Positions 18,514 to 25,606 of a stretch of DNA of 64,000 bases are shown here, one piece after another; the stretch's first letter is position 1, and each line of letters starts with the position of its first letter. The stretch is from assembly GCA_905236985.1 (NCBI GenBank), contig CAJORF010000099.1, positions 1-64,000 of the forward strand, read 5' to 3'. Made by a program: the position numbers and the translations under genes. The notes below the pieces were generated by a model. It was not told the DNA's origin. It saw only the letters and a program-made list of their open reading frames with translations, and did no database searches. This stretch comes from an uncultured Bacteroidaceae bacterium. Its GTDB lineage: Bacteria; Bacteroidota; Bacteroidia; Bacteroidales; Bacteroidaceae.

Positions 18514-18606
18514 TTAGAGTGCTGTTGTGTCGAAGGCCTTTTCGAGATCGTCGGCACTGAGGCGCATGAGGTCTTCCTGATCGAGACCGCGTTTGCCAGC
18601 GAGGCA
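18514..18606 (-). pseudogene. C-terminal remnant of a second CbbX-like AAA protein
   Basis: On the minus strand this stretch reads LAGKRGLDQEDLMRLSADDLEKAF before a stop at 18514. That parallels the C-terminus of the intact CbbX-like protein at 24053 (LAGRRNLTATQLSTLEASDLKKAF). No more of the gene is present upstream. Instead the sequence abruptly joins, head to head, a plus-strand copy of the other gene's 3' end. It is therefore a broken gene end left by rearrangement. Confidence 0.7.
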
Positions 18607-18698
18607 ACCTCACTGCGACACAGCTCTCCACACTCGAAGCTTCAGACCTCAAGAAGGCGTTCGCTGGTGTCAAGCTCACGCAGAACGTCACCCGATAA
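18602..18698 (+). pseudogene. Inverted partial copy of the CbbX-like gene 3' end
   Basis: On the plus strand this reads NLTATQLSTLEASDLKKAF ... LTQNVTR-stop, nearly identical at DNA level to the last ~30 codons of the minus-strand gene at 24053, with an AG/AA-type difference near its end. It has no start and no upstream domain. It forms one arm of the ~132-bp inverted repeat described below. Confidence 0.8.
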
Positions 18699-18736
18699 AA
18701 AATATTTTTTCAAGATAGACTACAGACTACAGCCGC
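18605..18736 (+). repeat. Left arm of a ~132-bp inverted repeat (partner 24013-24145)
   Basis: The arm covers the AAA-gene 3' end plus the downstream AAAAAATATTTTTT stretch and CTACAGACTACAGCCG. By eye it matches the reverse complement of 24013-24145 with fewer than ten differences. The two arms face each other across ~5.3 kb containing three ATPase genes. Confidence 0.8.
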
Positions 18737-18738
18737 CC

Positions 18739-20049
18739 CTAATCTTCGTGCCGGCAGAAACGGCCCTCAATGCCTGAAAGTGGTATGTTTTCCATCCATT
18801 GCTGGTTGACATACGGTAGCATGCTGAAACGAAGGCCATGAAGCGACAACTCAGGGAACTCATTGGTGACGAAGGTACGTAATGACTTGGCCTTGACGTT
18901 CTCCTCAGCCTTGACTTCGCAGGGGAAAACCTGACCGTCGTACTGGACGAGAAACTCTATCTCGAGTTGGGAGTTGTCCTTACTGTAGTAATAGGGCTGA
19001 ATATCTCCGATGCCAACAAGCTCTTGAAGAAAATAATTCTCAGTATAGGCTCCCTTGAACTCTGTAAAGGCATTGTCACCAAGAAGCATATCCTGCGGAC
19101 GTGAGTCGGAGAGCAGAGCGAGGAGACCGCAGTCGAGCAGATAGATCTTAAAGGCATCATTATCCTTATAGAACTTAAGCGGATATTTGGGGGTCGAAAC
19201 ACGATACACCTTGTACACGAGACCCGCATCGACGAGCCATTGGATAGCAGCTTCGTAGTCAGCGGCACGGGCTCCCTTCCTGATAGCTCCAAAGATGAAC
19301 TTCTTATTCTCCTTGGCAAGTTGAGCGGGAATGCAGTCCCAGACCTGACGGATGCGATGGATCATCGTTTTGCCGTGCTTACCGAAATCGAGATAGTAAG
19401 TCTGTAGGATGTCAGCCTGAACTTGTCGAACGACTTTGGGGTCTGAGGTCTCAACCCACTTACCCACAGCCTCAGGCATTCCTCCCACGAAATAATACTG
19501 GCGTAGCATCTCAGTGAGCAGGTCGTGAAGGGTGTGGAGAAGCGGCCAGTCTGCAGAAAGGATGGCATCGCAGAGTTGTTTTCTGTTCATGGCAAGGAGA
19601 AATTCGGTGAAGGTCATGGGGTACATCTTTATCGTGTTAACCTTACCAACGGGGAAACTCTCATCTTCACTCAAGGCAAGCCCCAGAAGCGAACCTGCGG
19701 CCACGACGTGGAGAGACCGCAAATCTTCGCAGAAATATTTTAGCGAGGCGATGCCATTAGGAACCTCCTGAATCTCATCGAAGAAAAGGAGTGTACGGCC
19801 CGGCTCAATCTTCACCTCATAATTGACCTCAATAGCATGGATAATGCGCTGGATTTCGAAATCGCGGAAGAGGGTTTCGACAAAGGCGTTGTTGTGGCAA
19901 TTGACATAGACAAGGTTCTGGAATTCGCGATGGCCAAGTTCCTTCAGAATATAGGTCTTGCCAACCTGACGAGCTCCAAGAAGAATAAGGGGTTTGCGTT
20001 CTGGAGCGTCTTTCCAGGCGAGAAGCTTATGATATACAGTCCTTTCCAT
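18739..20049 (-). CDS. AAA ATPase with DUF4143 domain
   Basis: A 436-residue protein of the AAA_14/DUF4143 type common in Bacteroidetes. The N-terminal P-loop (LLGARQVGKTYIL, near residue 25) and Walker B (LLFFDEIQE, near residue 88) are intact, as is a sensor-like AAGSLLGLAL. The C-terminal half shows DUF4143 features: YYFVGGMPEAV near residue 195, KFYKDNDAFKIYLLDCGLL near 310, and a nuclease-like EIEFLVQYDGQVFPCEVKAE near 380. The last resembles the E-x-D/E-x-K core of restriction-type nucleases. Biological role is unestablished. Its upstream region carries four operator-like repeats over its promoter. Confidence 0.88.
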   Translation of the reverse strand: MERTVYHKLLAWKDAPERKPLILLGARQVGKTYILKELGHREFQNLVYVNCHNNAFVETLFRDFEIQRIIHAIEVNYEVKIEPGRTLLFFDEIQEVPNGIASLKYFCEDLRSLHVVAAGSLLGLALSEDESFPVGKVNTIKMYPMTFTEFLLAMNRKQLCDAILSADWPLLHTLHDLLTEMLRQYYFVGGMPEAVGKWVETSDPKVVRQVQADILQTYYLDFGKHGKTMIHRIRQVWDCIPAQLAKENKKFIFGAIRKGARAADYEAAIQWLVDAGLVYKVYRVSTPKYPLKFYKDNDAFKIYLLDCGLLALLSDSRPQDMLLGDNAFTEFKGAYTENYFLQELVGIGDIQPYYYSKDNSQLEIEFLVQYDGQVFPCEVKAEENVKAKSLRTFVTNEFPELSLHGLRFSMLPYVNQQWMENIPLSGIEGRFCRHED

Positions 20050-20075
20050 ACAATACTCATTGATTATTTCGGCTG

Positions 20076-20107
20076 CAAAATTACACTTTTATGAGGGAAC
20101 AACCAAA
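20076..20107 (-). promoter_or_regulatory. Promoter of the DUF4143 ATPase
   Basis: On the minus strand, -33 TTTG (20104-20107) and -7 TAATTTTG (20076-20083) with a 20-nt spacer. The spacer is almost entirely filled by one copy of the CCCTCATAAAAGTG repeat. Confidence 0.8.
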
Positions 20108-20195
20108 TAAAACCACACTTTTATGAGGGAATATCCTGCAAAAACCACACTTTTATGAGGGAATATCCTGCAAAAACCACACTTTTATGAGGGAA
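20083..20195. repeat. Four direct repeats, 32-bp period, over the DUF4143 ATPase promoter
   Basis: The 17-bp core ACACTTTTATGAGGGAA (plus strand) occurs at 20083, 20115, 20147 and 20179, each exactly 32 bp apart. The inter-core sequence is also conserved between copies 3 and 4. The core nearest the gene lies between the -33 and -7 boxes. A 32-bp step is about three helical turns, placing all copies on one face of the DNA, as expected for cooperative binding of a regulator. Seen directly; the operator role is inferred. Confidence 0.85.
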
Positions 20196-20605
20196 TGCAC
20201 TTCGCAACTATTTCCAAAATGGAAACAGTTCAGCAGGAAAACAATTGTGAGGTCCGACATTAGGTGGTCAGTCAGATTCTACACTAGGATTTGTCAGGAC
20301 CGAAAGGGTATTCGGCCACTCAGTTAAGAGATATGCGGCTTTTTTACGAGGCTCGGCTGCTACTGGATACAAATTCGTCGGCCGTGGCAGATGAATTACT
20401 AGACAATCCGACTACAGCTATCGCCGAATCTCAATATTACAAAATCGACCATCCATGGTGACGGGAACACACATGCGCGATGCTGTCCAATCCAGACTGC
20501 GGCGCGCCATACAAGCACAAGACGTCACCGCCTTCAGCGAAAAAATGTCTCTCGCGAATGACAATGCAAAGGTACAACAACAATCACGTATGCGAAAAGA
20601 TATGG
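20196..20605. other. Non-coding stretch in the ATPase island
   Basis: About 410 bp with no recognised gene. A 42-codon plus-strand frame (20333-20461) and a minus-strand track ORF (20418-20642) overlap one another; neither shows a family feature. A minus-strand TACCTTTG box occurs near 20570 with no obvious target. It may contain decayed coding sequence, consistent with nearby broken genes. Confidence 0.4.
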
Positions 20606-21745
20606 CTAAAGGAGATGAGAAAACGGCTGCCGTCTTAGCCATAGTTTGAAAAGAGAGTCGTTGAAGGCAATCTCTTGTCCTTCCACGTCAATAAGATCCT
20701 TCTTTAATAAGGCTTTCTTGATAGATTGTATGTTTGCAGAAGATTCCAGTCGGTACTTCTTGATGACATCCTTACGGCTGAAACCCGTAGTGACACCATT
20801 GGCGAGTGCCCGCAAGAAATTGAGCTGCAGTTCAGACAGCTGTTCCACTTCTCTCTGGAAAAACACCTTATTCTGTTCCAAGAGGTCATCGATGGCGGTA
20901 ATGATGTCCTTATTCGTAACAACCTTGTCCGTCTTATACCATACCACCCATGCAAGGTGCTGCACGTAGGAGGACAGATTTTCCGTGGCCTCACAGATTC
21001 TGGCTGCTTGTTCTTTCGATATGGCCTTTCCCGTATCCTGAAACTTGGCACAAATAAATAATACCCATTGCTCTGTAGGAATTTTCTTTAGGAACATCAT
21101 GTCGCCGAACTTATAGAATGGCTTGCTCGTGTCATTGAAGATGTTTTCCATCAAGTGTTTCTTACTCCCAAACATACAATAAGTAACATGCTGCTGATGT
21201 TGCCATACGGAGCGCAGTTTCTTTTGGAACGTATCGGAGTCCGTAAAGTCCGCAATCTGTTGAAATTCATCCAAACATACTACAATATGTGCGTTCTTCT
21301 TCTGAGCAATTCTCTCCGGAAGTTGTAGGATTTCTGTCTCGGTGGCATCCTTCTTATTCCATTCAAACGAAAGTGAGAAGTCGTTCATGGGATCCGAACC
21401 GAAGGAGAACTTCGGCGAGATACTCGAGAGTAGTGTCTTTGCCATCTCAACCCATTCATCGAGTTTCGATGAAGTCTGTTTGATGACAGCCGAGGCAAAG
21501 GCATGATAAAACTCGTATTCCGACTTGCACTGGAAAATGTCGATAAAGACAAATTGGATGTCATGCCTGTCGATTTCTGAAATAACCTTTTTCACCAACG
21601 ACGTCTTGCCCCATCGACGAGGAGAGATGAGGATGGTGTTGATGCCATGTGTGAGATTAGCAGTCAGACGCTTGGCATCTTCTGCTCTGTCGGTAAAAAA
21701 ACGGCCCTCCGCAGCCTTGCCAAAAACAAAAGGATTCTCAATCAT
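20606..21745 (-). CDS. AAA family ATPase
   Basis: A STAND/Arch-ATPase-like NTPase. I choose the Met at 21745 (MIENPFVFG) rather than the upstream one in the track, because the promoter lies between the two Met codons; the product is then 379 residues. Features are the N-terminal FVFGKAAEGRFFTDR, P-loop ISPRRWGKTSLV (near residue 45), Walker B VVCLDEFQQI (near 160), and a C-terminal winged-helix-like region (TTGFSRKDVIKKY ... IQSIKKALLKKDLI). Proteins of this type are common and poorly understood in Bacteroidetes. No partner gene is adjacent on the same strand. Confidence 0.85.
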   Translation of the reverse strand: MIENPFVFGKAAEGRFFTDRAEDAKRLTANLTHGINTILISPRRWGKTSLVKKVISEIDRHDIQFVFIDIFQCKSEYEFYHAFASAVIKQTSSKLDEWVEMAKTLLSSISPKFSFGSDPMNDFSLSFEWNKKDATETEILQLPERIAQKKNAHIVVCLDEFQQIADFTDSDTFQKKLRSVWQHQQHVTYCMFGSKKHLMENIFNDTSKPFYKFGDMMFLKKIPTEQWVLFICAKFQDTGKAISKEQAARICEATENLSSYVQHLAWVVWYKTDKVVTNKDIITAIDDLLEQNKVFFQREVEQLSELQLNFLRALANGVTTGFSRKDVIKKYRLESSANIQSIKKALLKKDLIDVEGQEIAFNDSLFKLWLRRQPFSHLL

Positions 21746-21774
21746 TATATCTCTAACAATTAAATTTTCTGGCG

Positions 21775-21806
21775 CAAAGTTATGTAATAAATCTGTTACT
21801 AACAAA
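21775..21806 (-). promoter_or_regulatory. Promoter of the second ATPase
   Basis: On the minus strand, -33 TTTG (21803-21806) and -7 TAACTTTG (21775-21782) with a 20-nt spacer. The ATG at 21745 follows after ~30 nt. The box decides the start of this gene. Confidence 0.8.
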
Positions 21807-21821
21807 TTTGTTACTAACAAA
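21792..21821. repeat. Two abutting 15-bp palindromic operator-like sites
   Basis: TTTGTTACTAACAAA (21807-21821) is a perfect 7-bp inverted repeat around one base. An almost identical copy, TCTGTTACTAACAAA, abuts it at 21792-21806 and overlaps the -33 box. They look like tandem dimer-binding sites for a repressor of the ATPase gene. Palindromy is seen; function is inferred. Confidence 0.7.
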
Positions 21822-21959
21822 GTTATTACTTTTAACATTTATAGCCATTTCAGACTTGGTTTGATGATGAATAGCGCAAGGAAATCACGACACCTCAAAT
21901 GGGGTGTAATGGGCACAAAAAAGAGGGAGAAAAGGGGGTATTGAGATACAGAGACGCGA

Positions 21960-22003
21960 GAAAAAAAATTTTTGTTTGAAATAAACTACAGACTACAGCC
22001 GGA
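21960..22003. repeat. Boundary repeat core near the third ATPase 3' end
   Basis: An A8-T5 run followed by TTTGAAATAAACTACAGACTACAGCCG. The CTACAGACTACAGCCG core occurs also at 18718-18734 and (inverted) at 24014-24030, each beside an AAA gene 3' end. It could be a bidirectional terminator or a recombination scar. Confidence 0.6.
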
Positions 22004-22036
22004 GATAACGCATCAGGGGCGCCGATGTGGGCTCCG

Positions 22037-23350
22037 TCACATTTCCTCTAATGACAAGGCTTGTAATGAGAGATGGTATTGTCCGAACGCTGAAGATGGC
22101 AACATTTTAACTTTACGTTCCAATTCAGAGAGACTGATTTTCTTAGAATTACGTTTAATCTCAGCAACAATGCCTGTGTGATCGAATTCATTGAGAGCTA
22201 TCATGTCTATTTCGTTTTCACCCTTACGATCCCACCAATTGCCTATCAATGTGTATTGGCCTGTTTCCATCGTAGCCTGTTGGAAATATTGCTCCAACGT
22301 CCGACCAGAGAACTGTTCGTACTGTTGACCTATGTGTTGGCGAAGCAAGGAAAGCTGCTGACGTTCCACGAGCGATTGGTATGGCCACACGAAACGGAAC
22401 CAGAAGCGCAGGAACTGATCCGATATCTCGTATGCACTGGTCTTACTGTTGGGCTTGGCTAAAAGAGGTTTCAAACGTGAGATGACATGGAAGTTCTTCT
22501 CCAAGTTCTGCAGAAAAGATCCCATATCCTTTTGCATAGCTCCATCGATGTCAGAGCGTCGGTTCAGACCTGCTGCTATCAGTTGGAGGATGGAGAAATA
22601 GGTTGTACCCTCATCGCCGAACTCCTGATTCATCAAGTCGCGCCCCTCGGTAAGGAAGTAGAAGTCCTGCCTACAGAAATAGTTGAGCATCTTCTCCTTG
22701 GTGTAGCAGCCGGAATCCATCAGCAGCTCCACGTATTTTGCTACGCCACCGGTTAACATATAGAGGCATAACAAATCTTCATTTTTATAGTCGGGTTTGT
22801 GGTCGTGGAAAATCTGCTTAAGTACATCTATTGAGAATGGCAGCAGTGTGAACTTGGAAGTGGGACGACCATAGAGAGGTTCGTTCTCATCATCAAAGAT
22901 ACGCTTCATCAGCGAACGAATACTGCCCATCGTGATGAGATTGATGTGGGACTCGTTGTGGTAGCGGTCCCACAGGTCTTGCATCTCACTGAAGATGGCC
23001 GGATTCACCTTGTAGAGATTTTGGAATTCATCGAACACGACTGTGAAGTGTCGCTGAAGAGACTCACGCATCACTACTTCAAAGAAGTCGCGGAAACGGG
23101 TGAGACGTCCATAGACCTTTATGCCTAATTGTGCTTCGACGGCCTGTTGGAACTTGCCACAAAGCACCGCCTCGTTGTCTTTCGAGACGAAGAGATAAGC
23201 GTACTGACGGCCTTTGAAGGCTTTGGTAATAAGCGAGGTCTTGCCTACACGCCTACGTCCCATCAATACAGTGAATGTAGCACTTCTTTCCGCCTGTCGT
23301 TCATTCTCTTGCATGATGGCAATCTCAGTATCACGATTATAGAATCTCAT
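22037..23350 (-). CDS. AAA ATPase with DUF234-like C-terminus
   Basis: A 437-residue Arch-ATPase family protein. It shows RFYNRDTEI at the N-terminus, P-loop LMGRRRVGKTSLI (near residue 30), Walker B VVFDEFQNL (near 105), and LTGGVAKYVELL near 205. The end has the DUF234-like segment: YEISDQFLRFWFRFVWPY, then a nuclease-like core with IGNWWDRKGENEIDMIALNE ... GIVAEIKRN. DUF234 is typical of archaeal-type ATPases with a restriction-nuclease-like tail. Function in bacteria is not known. A palindrome sits in its leader. Confidence 0.87.
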   Translation of the reverse strand: MRFYNRDTEIAIMQENERQAERSATFTVLMGRRRVGKTSLITKAFKGRQYAYLFVSKDNEAVLCGKFQQAVEAQLGIKVYGRLTRFRDFFEVVMRESLQRHFTVVFDEFQNLYKVNPAIFSEMQDLWDRYHNESHINLITMGSIRSLMKRIFDDENEPLYGRPTSKFTLLPFSIDVLKQIFHDHKPDYKNEDLLCLYMLTGGVAKYVELLMDSGCYTKEKMLNYFCRQDFYFLTEGRDLMNQEFGDEGTTYFSILQLIAAGLNRRSDIDGAMQKDMGSFLQNLEKNFHVISRLKPLLAKPNSKTSAYEISDQFLRFWFRFVWPYQSLVERQQLSLLRQHIGQQYEQFSGRTLEQYFQQATMETGQYTLIGNWWDRKGENEIDMIALNEFDHTGIVAEIKRNSKKISLSELERKVKMLPSSAFGQYHLSLQALSLEEM

Positions 23351-23368
23351 AAATGTAAATTACGATTT

Positions 23369-23388
23369 ATATAAATAGCCATTTATAT
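23369..23388. repeat. Palindrome in the leader of the DUF234-type ATPase
   Basis: ATATAAAT-AGCC-ATTTATAT, a perfect 8-bp inverted repeat with a 4-bp centre, lies between the -7 box (23397-23404) and the ATG at 23350. It could be an operator or a leader hairpin. Confidence 0.6.
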
Positions 23389-23396
23389 TTGCGCTG

Positions 23397-23404
23397 CAAA
23401 AGTA
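23397..23404 (-). promoter_or_regulatory. Promoter -7 box of the DUF234-type ATPase
   Basis: TACTTTTG on the minus strand, 47 nt upstream of the ATG. No clean TTTG is seen at -33. Confidence 0.55.
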
Positions 23405-23514
23405 CTAAAAAGAATGATAAGTGAAGAATGAAAAAGTGAAAAAGTGTATTGATTCATGGCAATTCAAAGCAAAAACAACTTTCAAGAAGGAGAAAAAGGC
23501 AAAATATTTGGAGA

Positions 23515-23550
23515 CAAACAAAAAAAGCCCTCCCGAGGGAACGGGAAGGC
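23515..23550 (-). terminator. Intrinsic terminator, minus strand
   Basis: On the minus strand, GCCTTCCCG and CGGGAGGGC form a 9-bp stem (one G-U) with a short loop, followed by a run of seven T. It would terminate the gene whose remnant lies at 23609-23930. Confidence 0.75.
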
Positions 23551-23608
23551 CAATGATTCAAAGCAGCAGGATGTCCTCAATACAGGAGCTGCACGGATGT
23601 TTTCATAT

Positions 23609-23930
23609 TTAGGCGATGCGGTAGCGGGGGATGGCATAGTAGGTCATGCCGTAGTCCTCGCGCTTGCCCTTGAAGCCCTGGGCGGTGAGGGCGATGCCGA
23701 TCTGCACCTTCGTGCCGTGGACGGGTTGGATGAAGGGGTATTCGTGGGCTACGGTGTTGAGGACTTCGGACATCGTGATGGCCGCGCAGGGTTCGTCGGG
23801 CGCGGGCAGACGGAAGCACTCGGTCACGATGCGCTCCATATCGACGGTCGAACGGTAGGGCTCGTTGTGACGCTGGATGGTGCGGGTCTCCTCTTCGGTG
23901 AACCAATAGCGCTCGCCGTTCTGCAGCTCA
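23609..23930 (-). pseudogene. C-terminal remnant of a VirE/DUF3874-like gene
   Basis: The minus-strand frame reads ELQNGERYWFTEEET near its beginning, the motif that links the P-loop domain to the DUF3874 tail in Bacteroidetes VirE-type proteins. About 75 further residues run to a stop at 23609 (ending IPRYRIA). An in-frame stop lies a few codons upstream of ELQN and there is no ATPase part, so only a 3' fragment remains. The intrinsic terminator at 23515 follows. Such genes usually belong to mobile or phage-like accessory DNA. The family call is from memory of the motif. Confidence 0.6.
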
Positions 23931-24012
23931 GCTCAGGGACTCATGGGACAACCCCGCCTACGGCATCACGGCCATGGGCGAAGGCAGCCATCGCGTTTAT
24001 ATATTAAGGTGA
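23931..24012 (+). pseudogene. Unidentified C-terminal coding remnant
   Basis: A plus-strand frame reads DSWDNPAYGITAMGEGSH-RVYILR-stop. It begins at the junction with the minus-strand DUF3874 remnant and ends immediately before the boundary repeat. No start and no recognisable family. The protein-like composition suggests the tail of a lost gene, joined head to head at a CTGCAG-containing junction. Confidence 0.4.
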
Positions 24013-24145
24013 GGCGGCTGTAGTCTGTAGTCTGTTTTGAAAAAAATATTTTTTATCGGGTGACGTTCTGCGTGAGCTTGACGGCCGCGAACGCCTTCTT
24101 GAGGTCTGAAGCTTCGAGTGTGGAGAGCTGTGTCGCAGTGAGGTT
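24013..24145 (-). repeat. Right arm of the ~132-bp inverted repeat (partner 18605-18736)
   Basis: Contains the 3' end of the intact CbbX-like gene, AAAAAATATTTTTT and CAGACTACAGACTACAGCCG, inverted relative to 18605-18736. This arm is presumably the parent copy because the gene is intact here. Confidence 0.8.
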
Positions 24146-25099
24146 GCGTCGTCCGGCGAGGCGGTTGGCCTGTTCCTGAATGGCTTTCTCGAACACATTA
24201 CGCACGTAACGGGCATTGCCGAAGTTGTGGTCCTTGTGTGCCACGGCATATTCCAACCGTTCCTGGAGCATCGTCTCGCCGTCGTCGGTCAGCGTATATT
24301 GTCCCTTCTTGGCATACATCTTGAAGATGTCCACGAGATCGGCGGCCGAGTAGTCGGGGAAGTTGATGTAGCGGTTGAAGCGCGACTGGAGACCCGGATT
24401 GGAGTCAATGAAGCGCTGCATCTCATTGGGGTAGCCTGCGATGATGACCACGAGTTTGTCGCGGTCGTCCTCCATGCGCTTGAGGAGCGTGGAGACAGCT
24501 TCCTGACCATAGTCGCGCCCTGGGTCTTCGGGTGTCAGTGAGTAGGCTTCGTCGATGAAGAGGACGCCGTTGAGGGCCGAGTCGATGACGGCGTTGGTCT
24601 TCACCGCTGTCTCGCCGAGGTACTGTCCGACGAGTCCTGCACGGTCGGTCTCTACGGTGTGGCCCTTCTTGAGGATGCCGAGGTCTTTGTAGATACGTGC
24701 CACGATGCGCGCCACGGTGGTCTTACCCGTACCGGGGCTGCCGGTGAAGACGAGATGGTAGGACATCTTGGGCGTCTTCATGCCCTTCTCCTCACGTTGT
24801 TTCTGCACCTTGACGAAGTTGGCGAGTGAGTGCACCTCATTCTTGACGGCCTCGAGGCCGATGAGCTCGTCGAGTTCCTCGTAGGGGTCGCCTTCGATGG
24901 CGGCATTGATGGTGACAGTGTCGCGCTCGCCGCCGTAGTCCAGCGATTGATTGCTCTTGGATGGACCTTCGGGATTCTCGATGTCGCTGCCGCTATTCTC
25001 GCCATCTTCGGTGACAACGGCAACAATAGTCAGGACACCCATGACAATGAAGGCGACTGCGACGATAATAATGACGATTTGTTTGCTACTGAATTCCAT
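24053..25099 (-). CDS. Membrane-anchored CbbX/SpoVK-like AAA+ ATPase
   Basis: A 348-residue AAA+ protein. An N-terminal transmembrane helix (residues 8-29, IVIIIVAVAFIVMGVLTIVAVV) and an acidic linker precede one AAA+ module. The module has LIGLEAVKNEV near residue 80, Walker A FTGSPGTGKTTVA near 118, Walker B VLFIDEAYSL near 180, and GLQSRFNRYINF containing an arginine finger near 240. CbbX, SpoVK and EccA proteins share this layout and remodel partner proteins; no partner is evident here. The start overlaps the end of the upstream membrane-protein gene by 14 nt. Its 3' end was duplicated at 18602. Confidence 0.88.
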   Translation of the reverse strand: MEFSSKQIVIIIVAVAFIVMGVLTIVAVVTEDGENSGSDIENPEGPSKSNQSLDYGGERDTVTINAAIEGDPYEELDELIGLEAVKNEVHSLANFVKVQKQREEKGMKTPKMSYHLVFTGSPGTGKTTVARIVARIYKDLGILKKGHTVETDRAGLVGQYLGETAVKTNAVIDSALNGVLFIDEAYSLTPEDPGRDYGQEAVSTLLKRMEDDRDKLVVIIAGYPNEMQRFIDSNPGLQSRFNRYINFPDYSAADLVDIFKMYAKKGQYTLTDDGETMLQERLEYAVAHKDHNFGNARYVRNVFEKAIQEQANRLAGRRNLTATQLSTLEASDLKKAFAAVKLTQNVTR

Positions 25100-25583
25100 A
25101 GTAAAGAGTGAAAAATGAAAGAGTGAAAAGGGTTGCGTTAACGTTAACGTTTTCGTGAGATTTCATCATCTCAATGATGACATAGATGAGGAAGGGGAAG
25201 GCGTAGAAAACCATATCTATGGCATCGAAGGTACCAGGGAGGAGGCCAGCCCATTGCATGAGTTCGGAGCCTACGCCTAAGGCGGGGATGAAAGCGGCTA
25301 TGAGCAGGCGACTCTGCACGCTGTTCTCTGAGAGGATGGCATCGATGATGAGGATGTATGCTGTTGCCCAAAGGGCTCCGGGGAGGCTGTAGAGGAACCA
25401 GTTGGGCACTGCCCAACCCGCAACGAACATCCGTCCGTGCTGCACAATGATGCCAAAGCCCAAATCCCATGCGACCTTGTGGATGAGGAGCAAGGGCGGT
25501 CGCATGAGGAGATAGATGCACCCGCCGATGATCAGCAGGAGGATCGACAGGGAAATCTTCTCAGAGGACAGAATAGGGCGCAT
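25086..25583 (-). CDS. Small membrane protein, VanZ-like
   Basis: A 165-residue protein with about four hydrophobic segments. GVGSELMQ followed by FDAIDMVFYAFPFLIY near residues 100-135 resembles the E-x-x-Q ... D-x-x-D pattern of VanZ-like proteins, but the match is weak. The last 20 residues are encoded by low-complexity iterated DNA (GTTAACGTTAACG and TGAAAAATGAAAGAGTG), so its natural end may have been altered. It lies 23 nt downstream of rseP on the same strand and overlaps the next gene. Confidence 0.6.
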   Translation of the reverse strand: MRPILSSEKISLSILLLIIGGCIYLLMRPPLLLIHKVAWDLGFGIIVQHGRMFVAGWAVPNWFLYSLPGALWATAYILIIDAILSENSVQSRLLIAAFIPALGVGSELMQWAGLLPGTFDAIDMVFYAFPFLIYVIIEMMKSHENVNVNATLFTLSFFTLYYGIQ

Positions 25584-25606
25584 CTAAAGTGAAAGCGTGA
25601 AGGATG

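Noticed and set aside
18473-18691. 72-codon minus-strand ORF
   Set aside because: Wrong frame across the junction of two CbbX-type gene ends; the real fragments read in other frames.
20083-20195. CRISPR array
   Set aside because: Four repeats with 32-bp period leave only ~15-bp, nearly identical spacers; position on a promoter fits operators better and no cas genes are present.
20333-20461. 42-codon plus-strand frame in the ATPase island
   Set aside because: Protein-like in composition but no recognisable family, start signal or neighbour.
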